DNA of 64,000 bases from Rotaria macrura (taxonomy: Eukaryota; Rotifera; Eurotatoria; Philodinida; Philodinidae): NCBI GenBank assembly GCA_900239685.1, contig OENT01000982.1, positions 1-64,000 of the forward strand. Reading direction: 5' to 3'. The position numbers and the translations under genes are program-made. This document shows positions 24,482-39,692 of this stretch, piece after piece; the stretch's first letter is position 1, and every line of letters starts with the position of its first letter. The notes below the pieces were generated by a model. It was given only the letters and a program-made list of their open reading frames with translations. It made no database searches and had not been told where the DNA came from.

Positions 24482-27400
24482 CATTGACCTTCTTTTTTGT
24501 CTTGTTTTACTTTCTGATCAAGATTAAAATACAGTTTTTATCGAGTACGGCTTCATATTTTAACATCAATATTAGATTTTTCTTTCTACTTATGGTGTGC
24601 CTTCTAAGAATCTAAACAAAAAATTTCCTCAGCTACGTACAAGAGGAGTTGATCATCGTATAGGAATATTTTCGTACACTCGTTATTTTTCAAAGTGACT
24701 CAATGGACAACACTTCTTTGCCCTGGGAATTTCTTAAGTTACGATCCAGGCTTATCTTAAAGATGTGACTGCCGGCTTAAGTGCCAATCATTTCTCGTAG
24801 GTACTCATACTCTCTTTCATAGAAATAAATCACTGGAATATACTATATTACTAAATCTCCACATGATCTTCTTTTCTACATAATTTGTTGAGCAGTCATT
24901 ATTGTATATCATATTCAGAGAACAGTACATCTTCGACGATAAGTTCTTTGACACCCAATATTTATATTATCCTCTGGCATAAAGAACATACTTCGCATAG
25001 GAAATCATCGCGACAACTATCCTACCTTGACTATAATATCATTGAATAACTTCAAAAATTTTCATTCCATTCAAAAAGCTGATGGTTAAACTCATTCCAA
25101 CACTATACATGGAACAACTAATCATAGAATGTTCTATCATGTAAAAGCTAGGATAAATGTTTTGTTCTTGCATACTACGCAGTTATACTCCATGTTTTCT
25201 TTTCCATAGTTTTGAAGCATCCAACCTGTATATTTTTTCGATAAAATATAATTTGTTTCAGTTATCGACAGTTGATCAAAAAAGTTTGGTTTTTGTTAGT
25301 TTTTAAGACTACTATTCATGATAAAATGAATCCGATAGAAAATAAAGAATCACTATGAGATCGATAATTATCATCCAAAGAAGTATTTTTACTCAGTTCT
25401 TAGCTTGCATTTATTATGTCTCAGAGACCCGCAAGTCAGCTAGAAGAGCGACTAGCCACTGCCTCACCATATTGGTGAGTTGCCCATCTTTGACTCGCTT
25501 CGCCTGGAGCTTATTAAAAAAAGTTATGCTCGAGCAGTTTCTCAGTCACCAATAGAAATCAATATCTTTTTATTTTATGCAATCCAACAAAGAAAACTTT
25601 ACACATCTAAACAAAGGATGAAAAGCTGATTGCCTGATTGTCAATGATTGCTTTGATTGCAATCAGCTTTTCCCCCCTTGCATCTAAATGGGTTCAAAAA
25701 TCCAAAACTATAAATGAGAATGTAATAAATAAAAATCATTATATCTTTCCTACTGAGCGTGGAAACAATGCAGCGTGAACTACATCAATGAAATACTTAG
25801 ATTAGACTGAAATATAGAATATATGTGTATGCAGCGTGTCATAAAAGTCACTTAACAAAAAAAAACTGTATAACTGCATAGGATTATAATAAGATGACCT
25901 GATTTGTTTCCTGATGGTAGAGGATACTTCCAATTTTTTATTCGTCAGTAATTGGTTAAATAGCATCACGTACAATTATTATCATTCTTTTAGAAGAGAA
26001 AACGTCGCATTACTGCTGAGGGTACACTATGGATTTTGTGTTTCTGTAATCTGATGCGAACTTCTCTGTTCTTAGATTTTCAAAATGATGTAATATTGTA
26101 TTTGAGTCTTTGAGTTTTCTCTATTCTATCTAACTTCACAGAATCCTATCAAATCGTTTTGCACTGATAAGATCTGAAAACACTAGGGACTACTGTAAAA
26201 GTTTTACAAAATACTCCGATGGATAGTGAACAAAAACCCAAAAGTATTTGAGAATTAATTGACAAATCCTAGTTTTTAGAGTGCTTTATTGCGGATCGTT
26301 TCGATTTGAAAACGTGCTGGTTTCATCAAGAAATGATATTTGCAGATTCAAAATACTGGATATTGGCAGATAGTACTGTCTACGGCAAAAAATATTTTTG
26401 AAGGAACTCAAATGGTCTTACTACCGCTGTATTAAAAACCCATTTCAAATCGCAGTTTGTCCCGGTACACTAGAGTGAACCGACTATGATATGCGAAACA
26501 AAACCTGTAACTTTGAAAATTTCAGGCATGGTGCCCTTATGGGGGCAGTGGGGTACACTTTCTCGAGCTTCATTTCCTCAAAGTACCTTTGTAGAGTACC
26601 ATGAATCATCTGTTCAATGATCGAAAATTTGGCTGAAAAATTTGGACACGGCATTTTGATTGTACTTACATATTATTTCACACTTCCAAATGCATCGCGG
26701 TTTCCAAAAAAACAACTTTTCCTGTAGGTCATCTATGAAAATACATACACATTCAAAACCAAGTTCATGCTTTGTGATCAATTCTATGAGCACCTGTTCG
26801 AGTATAATCAGATCATTGACTAAAGATAGTCCAAGACAGCGAATTAAAAAAAACCAAGGTTCAAACGCAGTATATTTCATTTTGAAAGACGAAAGTCAAT
26901 ATTGCAGCTTGATGCATACATGTAACCAATATTTCCTGTTTCTATTTACCTTAACATATTGCACATAAAAGCATTATTAGTTTTGTTTATTTTCGAGGTA
27001 TATTTTGCTTAAAAAAAGAAACCTATTGAAACAAATATGTATAGTTTACTTTATTACACAGCCAATGTCAAAAGCACGGTATGGGGTGGTAATTGTGTGG
27101 AGAATGGTTCTATTCTCAATTGTTTTACATTTTTCTTCACATAGTCGACTCATGCGACAGAATGAATGTAAAAGCAAAGTCTGATTAGGAGCCATTACTC
27201 GCTTCCTTTGATGGTCAGACAAGACTGATGCACAGAAAATTTTCAACAAATCTTTCAGAAGATCGTATAAATTAAAATGTCAATCAATTGCTTTCCACTT
27301 TGAAATAAAAAAAAAACATTATTTCTAGTTTGAAGAATATTTGCAGATGCAGAGTGAAGTAAATCATGATTGTCGATCGATTCATATTACAGGATTGAAA

Positions 27401-28005
27401 ATGATATCTGTTTGATGCATACAGTATAGGGATGAATGTCTGAAACCTTCAAGCATTGCCTATGAGTTGTGAAATATGAAAAAAAAATGAAGGAACATAG
27501 AGAAGTGAAAAACAAACACAGAATTGCATTTCATTCGTGATTGTTGTAGAAGAGAAACTAAGCATCACAGGTTAGTGCACGAGTAAATCGTCCTTTTTTT
27601 CAATTCTATAATTTGTATCTAGATGGCTGAGTTTTTGTTTTATTTTTTATCAAAAGTGCCATCGCTGGCGTATAAATGAGTAAAATAATTATTTTTTAAC
27701 TGAATGACAAAAAAACAAGATTGCCGAATGTATTGAAATCACAATCATGTAGAGCAAGATGTAATGTGTTTGTCGTATGTTTCTTTGGCGTTGCTATTTC
27801 TGTACCTTGACATTGTATTAATCGAACTTACATCACAATCAGTTAATTTTGTATCGACACATTTGAAATAATACTGTTTTAGATCATTATAGAATTAGAT
27901 TGGATCAACTGAATCGTCATTATAGCAATACAACGATCATTTATTCATCATTAACTTCGATTTCAACTTGTAGACAAATAATCTTATCCCCAAACGAGTA
28001 TACAC
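24482..28005. other. Intergenic, one hairpin, no gene called
   Basis: About 3.5 kb of mostly AT-rich sequence. A perfect 14-bp inverted repeat lies at 25620-25633 and 25659-25672. At about 26280-26400 (+) an open frame of some 37 codons (with CWFHQEMIF and YWILADSTVY) is faintly transposase-like, but I cannot name it. Related GGTACACT-type strings occur near 26019, 26464 and 26551 without a clear repeat structure. The end of the region should contain the promoter of the HECT ligase gene. Confidence 0.4.
25620..25672. repeat. Perfect 14-bp inverted repeat (hairpin)
   Basis: GAAAAGCTGATTGC is followed after 25 nt by its exact complement. Transcribed, this gives a 53-nt stem-loop, short for a pre-miRNA unless the stem extends with mismatches. 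It is not at the end of a called gene, and function is unknown. Confidence 0.5.
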
Positions 28006-31000
28006 ATGGGTCAGCACTTGTCGAGTGTTGACGAGGAACTTTCGAATTTCATGAATTCGGATCATTCTACTCACAGTTCACCAACGATTATATCGATAAG
28101 TGATTCGGAAGATGTCACTTTATTTTTAACGAAAAAAATACCTCGTAATACAATCAATGATAGTTATCAAACGTTGAATCCGCAGCAACAATGGATGAAA
28201 CAACTTCAAAATAATTTATCTCTATTAACAAATGCTTCCGAACTAGAAAAGATGAATAATCAAATAGATAAAACATTTAATACAAATATTCTTATGAGTG
28301 TTATTGAAGATTACAAAAGAAGTATACAAGAAATAAAAGAACTTTTAGAAAAACAAACACAATTAAAAATATCTTTGACTAACAATTTGCAACGGTACAA
28401 AAAAGGAATCAATATTTGCCTCGAAAGTAAGCAACAAGAACAACAGAATGCCGAATCGAATGATCAACATTCATCACTCAAATCGAAAATTTCCTCTCTA
28501 TTCAAGTCAGCAGAAGTGAACGTGACAACAGCATTACATCATGTGTATGAAAGCATTCCAAAGAGACATTCATCATGTTCGGATAACGATCATTTTGTAT
28601 TCGAACCAAGTGAACATTCCATTGATAATTCGACTCAATCGAAATCTCGAATTAGTTTTAGAAAAGTCGAGAAATTGTTATTGTATTTTTCAAAAGGGAC
28701 TCTATCGTTCAAAGATGTTATATTTGTTCTAACTCAATTGATATTCGATGATGCTGGCAATGTTTATGACGTACGAGACGTATTTCTTCGATTGAACAAT
28801 AGTTTTATGACCGTTCGCAATGAATGGGAAACAGAGAGAAAACGTGAAGTAGATTGTGACGCCAAGCTAACGATTGATGGATCAAATCAATCGACAGGTG
28901 ATGATCTTACTTAAGTTTTTTTTTGATGTTCTAAATTTAAACTGTGTACATAATAAGTGAAGTGCAATGTAAAAGAACTGGTCAGTAGGAGTTCGGGTTA
29001 GATTCGAACGTAAATTTCAGTTAGAATAGGAAATGTCACTAAAGAGAAAACCCTAAACGTAAGAGAGACAACCTGTGCTTGTACATATCATCCTTCGTTG
29101 GATAACAGAAAACGCTTTTAAAAGATTAAAAAAAACATATTTCGACCTACGAATCTTTTTCAGACAACGAAAACATATATATGTAGATATCATTGCGAAT
29201 TCGAGATGTCGACCGTTTTTCAATGACAAACGTTCTCTCTATTCAGAAAAAGCAATAGAAGCAAATATGTCCATCGATATCAAACAACGAAACGTCTTTC
29301 AATGATTTAAGAGATCATTGTTGCTACGTAGTCATCCTCAATAGACAAGAACAAACGACATTTTATCACTATCGAATCTATGGGTTAACGAAAAGTCATC
29401 CAATAACAAATATGTGTACAGACCACACAATTTCTTATTTTTCTCTAATTGCTTCTTTAGAGTGACTACATTAGCGTTTAGTAGAATCTCCTGAAAATAA
29501 TGACTATAATACTGAAATCTTCAACACTGATAGAATTCTACTCGTTCTTCTAATTGGTTTAGTATGGTTACACTCGTTTTTTTTCTCTCCTTCGTATTGA
29601 TATTAAGAAAATTTCAAAATCAGATGAATTTAATTATTATGAAAAAAATTCCTAGATTCAAACTGGTCATGTCCATTAGAACGTCTTACATCAATGGGAG
29701 CATTTCCTAACGAAGAAGTAATGAATTTGGATCGTAATCGATTCACTGGACAGTTCATAGCTGCTTTTATTTTTATACATCTCGATATTGATAACACTAT
29801 TCATGCTAAGAATCGATTCAGCACTGGTGAAATGTATCGTTCGATATCATTTGAATTTCATCCGTATACATTCAAACAGCTATTTCATATTATCGAACGA
29901 TTGGTATTATTAACAGAAGAAAATTTGAATGAAAATTTATGTCACATTCTAACGGTTTGCTTAAGATTATTTACGAATCATTTAAAATTTTTATCTGCTA
30001 TGATTATTGATCTTAATCGAGATTTACTCAACACGAATATTGATCTTAAAAATCAATTACAATTCATCAGCTTAAATGAAACAAAAAACATCAATTTAAA
30101 TGAGTTTTTTACTAATGACGAGTTAAAAAAATGGTTCCATCTCTTGTTAATTTTAGCTTGTAATGACAATAGAAAAGCAGAGCAACTTATTATTTGTAAA
30201 GAAGCATCGAAATCGATTGTCTTCGTTTTAAATCAATACTTTTCGTTTGTAGAAAAACTTACCTTTATTCACAAATATATTGTCGAGAATACACATACGT
30301 TATTCATTGAAGAACTACTGAGTGAATTAAGCAGTAATATAACATTACTATGCTGGATTGAAATTCTTTGTAGCAGTGACGATAGTCGATTCGAAAAATC
30401 AGTAGTATTTACTATTTTATATTCATTCATAGACTTCTATTTGAACTCATCACGGAACAACGTAGCACATAGAATACAACAAATATTACAAAAGTTTCAG
30501 CAACTCGTCTTCAGTCGTTTGATACCAGAATATCGAATCAAAACTATTAAAAATACGACAACCATTGATGATAATCCTGATAAATTATTATTGCCAACAA
30601 TTTCTCTCACCATTCGTTATATTTCACGTATATTAATCAATAGCAACGGTAAATGGGCTATAGTCAAAGATTTATTCAATTCGATTCTCGTTGGTGTATG
30701 CTTAATGCTCGAAACAGATCTTCAATTAAATTTCATATCAATTCAACAAATACTATCGACTCTTTTACCTTTATTAGCCGAATTTATCATGCAAAATATG
30801 ATGAATGAAGAATTTCAAGAAGTCTATTTAAATTTTAGTTATTGGCTATTAAGTAAGACGTGTCATATTTTACTCAATGGTCCTTCACAGGATCAACTAG
30901 AAATGAAATTCAAAGAAAAATTGCAGTCGCCCTTATTTGCCGGTGGATGTGAAAAAGTTCATATAGAAAAGAATCAATTTATGTTGCAGTTATTTGAATC

Positions 31001-34000
31001 GAATCTTGCAAGTGATAGTCAATTCGAATTTGTTGATAATCAACAGCAATCAACATCGGATCAAGAATTTTTAATGTCAATCTACAACAGTACGAGTCCA
31101 TGCAAAGAATTAATGACAAAAATGAAAAGCCACATGAATGATAAGCACTCGTTTGTACAAAAGTCAATCGAACAACAAGTCCATGAAGCATGTGCAGCAT
31201 TATTTGCTGTCTATTTAAAACATTATCGTCGAATAAACTTAGCTCAATACGAGCTAACTCAAGCCAATGATCACAAGCCTCACAGTAAACTACTAGCTAC
31301 ATATGAATATGCTAATCGTATTCAAACATTATTCGCTAAAACACGTGGACAAGGTGGTGATTGTAATCAGCTCTATGATCAAATTCAAATCAAAACATAT
31401 TTTCTATTAACATCTGTCAAAGAAAGTCATTTAATTCCGATGATTAATATTGAAAATGAATGCGAGATACATGACAAGAGTATCAACGATAAAAAATTGA
31501 AATTCAAACGTTTATATTCAAAATGGAAAATTGTGACGAGATCATTTCGAATACTTCGAAATACATTAAAAGCATGTGCTCGTTTCAATAAATTAATGTC
31601 AGCTAAGAAAAAAGCCATCGAACAAAAGCAAGACAATGAAAGTATTTTAAATCAAGCCATTATCAATTATGTTTACGGCAGTCTTACTAATGATAATGAA
31701 AAATCAGAATCCAACGATCTTATTCGATGTATGTCGCAACAGTATGAACGAGCAATTATAAGACTCGTTACATATCGATGGATTTGTAAATTTATTCAGA
31801 AAATATTAGAAATTAAAAGTAGCAATCGTATTCGATATTTTCTCACAATATATTTATATCAATTACGAAAGTCAAATATTGAATGGTCCTATGTAGAAAA
31901 TATTCCAGCAATCAATATTAATTTGAAAGAAGATATCAAACATAATTATTATTCTATTATTGATACAGTTCTTTCCTACATATTAGAATCAGTAACTACG
32001 GAACAAACCATGTTAATACAAGCCATGTTCTATTTATTTAATTTATCTTATTCATCAACGGATACTTATTACATATATGATTGTGGAGTTCTTGAAAAAA
32101 TTTTTCTCACATTTGTCAGTTTTATTGATCGATCGAATCGAAATATTTCACTTGATATGAAATTACTTGGATACAATTGGTTTCGATTGTATGTAATAAA
32201 ACTATGTGAACATTTAGAAACAGAACGATGGAAGATAATTGCGAATTTTCATGGCGATCAAAAATGCACATTTATATTTTATAAATTGATTTTAAACGAA
32301 TTAAAAACATTAAAACAAAACAACTCAATCGATACGGAAGCTTCGATTTCAGGGAGTGTCGAATATAATCATATCTCTTTATATAATTGTACTTTGGAAT
32401 GGTTCATAAAAATGAAAACCAATGCAGATTTATCGCCCGACTTTGATTTCGAACTTTGTACAAAACAATGGCTACTATTTCTATTGAGATGTGTTCATTC
32501 CTATGAACATGTACGATATTGTTGTGCAACTAAAGATTATTTCGATGAACTACTATCTATATATAGAACACGAGTAAATTCGGCTACAAGTTTACTAGCA
32601 CTAAAACTTGTACGAAAATTAATTCCGTACTTTATTGAAACATCTAATGACACAGGTCAAATTATGATGAAAGATTTTCTCAGTGAAATTTTATTTTCCA
32701 TTGGTCATAGTTTTATTTCGTCAAACATCATACCAGATATTGTTACGGAACTAATCTACGTGTATCGAACGATAATTTCTTTCAAATCACCATGGCAAAA
32801 CATAGCAATAGAATTAATTCTTCATACATGCACAGCGATTTTGACATCATTTGAATCAATCGATATGAGTAATGTTTTAGGATTGTTGTGTATATTCGGT
32901 GCATATATCCATCCGTATTGTATAAGTTCGATAGTTCAAGTTAATACTGTTGATGAAATGCATCATGAAACTCAGTTGGCAATTATTGTCGATATTGATA
33001 CCAATAATCGTGATTTTGGTACGTCAGATTCAAAATCTTATCATATTCAATATATTGAAACGAATAAAACTGAATGGGTCATTGCTGATAAACTACGTAT
33101 TGATGTTGATATTCTTCCGCCGAATCTTCTCGAATTACCAAATTCAAAGGAATTGATCGTTGCACTATTTGATACATTGGTCTATTTTATACAACTTCAA
33201 ACATCAAACATAGAACCATTATTATTATTAGAATTAAAACGACGATCTATTGCTGTTTTGTATCGAATCTTAACTCATAGAAAGCTCGTCGAAATGTTTA
33301 TGGAAAAATCGAATACTAATATGCTTGTTCAATTATCGACACTGGATTCATTGACTAAAACTTATTCACAACCAATTGATTTACGTCTATCGAATAAGCA
33401 GCATTGGGAACAATACTGTTTAAGTTTAGATCGATGTAGATATTTGAAGAATATCGTAGATGATAGGGAAAAAAATACGAATGACGATTCATTATTCAAG
33501 ATTTGGAACGATATTCAATTTCCTAGGTGTAAATCAATAGCGACAAAAAGTGCTATTGAAAATTTTAAACAAGGTCGAATAGGAAACAATGAACTTAGAA
33601 TTGTACCAATGCCATCACAAAATGATTATAAATGGATATTGGAAGAATGTGGTACGATGCATCGATTTCCAGGACGTATCTATTTGATTTCAGAAAATTC
33701 TAATGCAATCATGGCAACATTTATTGTCGATGATCTGAAATTAAGTCAAGGCAATTGGTATTATTGTATTCGAATACTTGAAAGTGATTTTATTCAAATT
33801 GGATGGGCAACAACCGGATTCAATCCCAATACTACGATTGGAATTGGAAATGATACCTATTCATGGTCATATGATGGGTCTCAAGCAAAGATGTATCATA
33901 ATGAACAATATAATTTTCAAACTGAAAATATCTGTTGGAAATTGAACGATGTTTGTGGTTGTGGTATTGAAATTGATGGTGATAATATAAGAATGCATTA

Positions 34001-37000
34001 TTGGTTGAATGGCCATTTTTTAGGTACAGCATTTTCTCATCGATTTCCGATTGGATCAACTACAACACTATGTGATATGTTACCGAATGGACGTGATGCA
34101 ACATTTTTTCCTGGTGTTAGCTTAAAAGTAAAGGATGGATCAATTTTAAGTTCTTGTGAATTCATATTTAGCCCAGAAGATATGCTAGAATGTCCATTAC
34201 CAGAAGGTTATAAACCATTGATGATGCCACAGTTTGATAAGATTGTTGCTTATCCGTATAGTGCGTATTTAATTGCTGATAATGTTCATGATAATATTTA
34301 TACGACAAGACATGATAGATCGATAACATTTCTACGTGATTTTGTTAATGATCAACATCTTCAAACTAAATTTACTTTTGATAACCATCAATTAATTTTA
34401 CCTCATGACAGTAGTGGTTTTCCAATCGTTATCGATCATCATGATTCGTGGACAATAAGTTTTGATTTTCGAATTTTAACGAAACCCGAAAATTCCGATA
34501 TTATACTCGTTAGATTTAACATGTCGGACACAATTTCAACGCATCTGTCGACCAGTAATCAAATACGAACCGCAATCATCTACGATTCAAATATAAAACA
34601 AATAAAAATCTACATCAATAACGAATATCGATCAGTTGAATGTTCAACATTGACAAACTTTTGCATTCATATTTTGCCAAGAGTAAATGCTGGCCTTGAA
34701 AATTTAACCATTTGGAAATATTGTCTGACAGAGGAGCATATTCGTCGTTTATTTACTTCTGGCTTGACTTACATTATCAAAGATTACCAACAATTGAATA
34801 ACTATCGACAACAAGTCAAGACATGGATATTTACAGATAAACAACAATATTTTCTCGATGAATGTCTCGTTCCATTGAACGAACGATTTGATGAAATAAA
34901 ATGGACGAAACGAATGCATGAAATCGATCATGATGAATCGAAATATTTCAAAGTAATCGACGGAACCAATCGATCAACAATAGAAATATTCGGTAGTAAG
35001 ACATATCTTGTTTTAAAGAAACCAATCGAACCATGGCTTGAATATACACTTATTCTTGATATTGCTATCATGAATTTACCAGCAATAAACGAACAAATGA
35101 CATTAGTCACATTAAATTCACAATCAACAATAGATTTAACATACGAGAGTCGTCTTTCTCTTTCGATTAATGATGAAATATATATTAAAAGTGAATCCAT
35201 ATTAAAATTGAATGATTATGTACGTTTACTTATATCTGTTCAACAACAAACGATAAAAATCTATATCAATGGAATAGTAGAACTTGATGCAAATGTTGAT
35301 AATAATCAATTAACATTAAATGAAAATCATATCGATTTATTTCGAGAAAAAGATTTGATAAATTGTAAGTTTTTTGATGATCAAATTCGTATACTTTGTA
35401 AATCGATCACGATTATGAACAAGTCAACGATTGATATTGATGAAAGAATAAAATCATCTGATGATTCACTTGACATTTTAGTTGTACCTCCCTATGCAAT
35501 GATTGCAACAAGTTTAATTGATATTGGATATGATGAATTAATGATCAGAGATATCATTCAAGATTCTTTGATATCGAATATTCAGTCAATTGATACCATA
35601 CTTCGTGATAAACACAATGAAGTGTTCATGATCAATGGTGAAAAACGATTAAAATATTCAAAGAATATTGTCTCAAAAATTAGTCCATCGATTGACGAAC
35701 AAAAGTTGATTGATTTACTTGGATTTTCCGATTTTGATAGTGATGAAAAGATCAATAATCTTAGTCAAGTGATGTTGACGAATTGGAATGAAATTCAAAC
35801 ATTAACATCTCCATCAACTGACACAACGAACGAATTTTCGAATACAACATGGTTTCGTCAAGTCACTCATCGATTAAATATCAATGATAATCCTAATGAA
35901 TGGATTCGTGATAAATCTCTAATCAATGTTGAAGAGTTTGATCCTAAAGAGTATCTTCTAGATATAACTCAATCCATTGAATCACAAACTATGACAATCT
36001 ATTCAAATAATGATCATTGTAAGCGATCTGTAAAATCCATTCAATATTCTCATCAAAAAATATCACGACAACAATATTTTGATGCACGCTTTGCATGTGA
36101 ACATGAATTAATATCCATCTATGCACATTATACAATATTGAACATGATAAAAGTTTGGTCAAATGATGGATTGAGTATATTTCCATTGGAGAAATTTGGT
36201 GATTGGACTTTCATTGTTAGACTATTGAGATTACTTGACTATCATTATAATTACACACGTTTACAAACAGATGAAACTATTGATCGTATGAGTTTATTAA
36301 TTAGCACGATTCTTAAAGTTGAAATAAATCTATTGGTCAAACATCATACCATGACCTATGATGACTTATTGAAAAATATCTTACGACACAAAGCTCCATT
36401 ACTTTATCATTTACAAAAGCATATTATTGTTCAATCCATTGGATTATTATCAAATCGAGAATTTTTATACTGTGACTATGATAGTGAATCGATAATGATT
36501 CCTACACATGCGATTGTTGACCAACCGAATTGGAAATTTATTCTTAAGTTAATTAAAATGTTTCTTGAGTTATTAACAGAAAAATCTGGAATGAAACAAC
36601 ATGAAATCGATTTTCTATGTCCAATCATATTTCCAGATGTTTTAATCAATTTATTATTCGATCTTTTTCTTATTAATCCACGATATCAACCAAAAGTCGA
36701 GATTCTCTATATTTTTTCTACGTAAGTTCGATTGATGATTATTATGACTGGCAGATGAATGAAAACATAAAGAAGTCTATAGGACATGTTCACTTCTTGG
36801 AAAAAAATTCCAATGTATAATAAAAATTGAATAAATCGTTTGTTTTATTGAAGTCAAACTATTTTGTAGCTGTAATAATATAAGCCTTCAATCACAGGTA
36901 GAAGTTTATTATGACCAAAAACAATCATAAGATTCGAATAGTTTTCTGTAAAGCATTAAATTACAAAAAACGTCTTCATTTAAACAGTTTGCCTGACAGG

Positions 37001-39692
37001 TTTATCATCAGGAGAACTACGTAAAATTGAATTATAAGCAGCCGTTCAAGATTGATTCGTCTTTATGCAAACTTTTGACTGTAAACATCACTATCCACTA
37101 CCGGGAACTTCAAGTGGTCTTTTTTATACTTCTCAAGTTATTGATTTTCTTCCTTAGAAGAATTCGATCTTTAATTTCTTATTGTCTATCTTGTACCGAA
37201 GACGACGTACTTTAGTCTATTGTGATATTGAAATCTAAGGATGGATTCATGATTTGGAATGATTTCAACAAAAAGTCTATTCTCTATAGACGCCTTGAAA
37301 ATCGTAAAACTTGATTAGACGGTAGAATTCATTCAAGAGATATAATAATAAAGAATCGAAGTAAAGACTACCTTCTAATTAGTGCTATAATAAATCTAGT
37401 TTGAATCCATTTAAAAACACTCACTGTGAACAATTGAATCTGATCAAATATTTTATTCTGATGATATAATGTTGCATCTTAATCTTATTTGTTTCAGTTT
37501 ACTTCAAAATAGCAGAAATTTCATCTTAAGTCAACATATTCAACATTTCCTATTTCATCTATTTGTTAACTTACTCACAAGTACAACACTAGTCAATAGT
37601 CGATTAATGAAAGCATTTTATATTATTTGTATGGATATAATATTTTTATTATGTCAAAGACAAAAGTCTCCTTCATTGACAACTGATGTCACGATTAATT
37701 CATTTAACTTTGATTTCTCTCGATTTTCTCAAAATTTTCATGCTATCTTAACAATTATTGATGTTATCAATGCTTTCATTGATAAAACAAGACAAACATC
37801 ATTTCCTGATGCATTTATACAAGATACGTTGGTTCTACTAGATCTTACTGATCGATTCACTAGAGATGAAATCGAACAATCAAACAATCTCTTCGATAGT
37901 ACAGCTGACCTACAATTGATTCGTTTTATGAATAATCATCCGTTGATAAATAAGTCTTTCGCTGAGTTTCTCAATGATCTACCAAAAGAATCTTCACCCA
38001 ACACGACGTATTACAAAATATATCCATCCCTGTGGCATATTCCAGCTAATGTGATTCGTATTCGTGTGAAAATTTTCTATCAATTTAGTTTATTTTTCGA
38101 AAAAACTCTAACAACCATCGATTTGAATCTTGATTCAGGACAAAGTATTCTGATCGATAAAATTCTAATCGGAAAAATGTACATGTTATATCCGATGAAA
38201 TATCAATTGTTTAAAAAACCTTTAGAAAGTACGCGATTAGCCTCTGATGGTAATTTACCAACAATTAGTTTTGATCAAGTTCGAGCAACTTCTACTACGT
38301 CTCATGGACGCAATACAATATTCTATCAAGCCTATGAACAGTTGCATAGTAATGCACATATAACATTTCGTAGACAAGATGATCGTTTATGGCGTGCAAC
38401 TTATCTTGGCATGTATAGTAATGATCAAGGTGGACCGTATCGTGATTCAATATCATGTATTTGTTCTGATATATGTAGTACACGATTACCATTATTTATT
38501 CAATGTCCAAACGGACGAACAAATAGTGGTTTCAATCGTGACCGTTGGATTCCCAATGTTTTCCCGCCAAATAAATCAATACCCAAACATATTAGGAAAC
38601 AATATCAATTCATTGGACAATTAATGGGCATGGCTATACGAAAGAAACATTATTTAGATTTGAAATTTCCTATATTATTATGGAAACAATTAGTTCGCGA
38701 TCAAGTAACGATGGAAGATATTGAAGCAATCGATGCACAAAGTTTTACATTGATTAATGAAATCGAAAAATCAATTCAACAAAGTCAACAATCGATGGAT
38801 GCCGATGGTGATTTGCACGATTTACTTAGTTCCGTGTTGGATGATATTCGATTTGATGTTGTTAGTTCATCTGGGCAAACTTATGAACTTATACCAGGCG
38901 GTAAAGATATCCCAGTAACGGGTTCAAATTTCAAAGAATATTGTAAAAGTTATCGAGACTATCGTCTACATGAATTTCATCGACAAGTTGAATACATTCG
39001 ACAAGGTTTATATAGTATTGTTCCCGGTTATTTCTTAGGTTTATTTACATCTATGGAACTCGAAGAAGCCGTATGTGGAAAAGCAAAAATCGATATTGAA
39101 TTATTAAAACAAAATACGAACTACGGAGGTCACTACAGTCCAGACACACCATGTATTCAACAATTTTGGACGATTCTTGCCGACATGTTCAATGATGAAC
39201 AACAAAAATCGTTTCTAAGATTTGTTTGGGGACGATCAACATTACCTAGTTGTCAAGCTGACTTTCAAGTGGTATTTCGAATTGATCCATACGACGCATC
39301 TGGTAAATCAGTAGATGGTATGCTTCCACGTAAGTAGATATCCGGTATATACGGTAGGATTGTGTATCGTTGAAGACAGTAGTTTAATTTTTAATCGGTT
39401 CTTTGTTATTTGTGTATCAAAAAGTAGTAGTTTGACAGACGAAACCTTGAATAGAAATCTAACCATGACTGATACTTTGTAGATTAACTTTTATTCATAT
39501 CTTTGTGTTGTAGGATCACATACATGTAGTTTTGTACTTGATTTACCTGAATATTCATCGATTGATATCATGTATAATCGTTTGAACTATGCTATTACTT
39601 ACTGTTCGAGTATTGATGGTGACAGCAGTATGAATGAAATGCTTGTTTCCAATGATATGGATTCTGATTGGAGTGATGACGATCAACAATAG
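28006..39692 (+). CDS. Giant HECT E3 ubiquitin ligase, HECTD4-like
   Basis: Four exons: 28006-28897, 29656-36721, 37498-39329 and 39514-39692, total 9969 nt or 3322 residues. HECT ligases accept ubiquitin from an E2 on a catalytic Cys and pass it to substrate. The HECT domain covers about 2930-3300: GGPYRDSISCIC, GQLMGMAIRKK and FLRFVWGRSTLP lead to SHTCSFVLDLPEYSS in the last exon, with catalytic Cys3268. A SPRY domain lies at about 1624-1800 (GNWYYCIRI, IQIGWATTGFN, SYDGSQAKMYH). Two concanavalin/LamG-like stretches follow at about 1875-1995 and 2065-2220. Around 720-860 is a helical block with HYRRINLAQYE and CNQLYDQIQIKTYFLL. SPRY and LamG-like parts without RCC1 repeats favour HECTD4 over HERC1/2; this is from remembered architecture. 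The start begins MGQ, so N-myristoylation is possible. A very acidic C-terminal tail follows the HECT fold. Two introns exceed 750 nt; exon 2 is 7,066 nt. Confidence 0.9.

Noticed and set aside
24251..24484. 77-codon open frame on the minus strand
   Set aside because: It is the readthrough of the tRNA-Thr gene; the cloverleaf explains the sequence.
26280..26400. Possible mariner-type transposase fragment (WFHQ segment)
   Set aside because: Too short, no catalytic motif identified and no matching inverted ends.
29075..29305. 76-codon frame between HECT exons 1 and 2
   Set aside because: It lies within an intron whose donor and acceptor join in frame; no motif.
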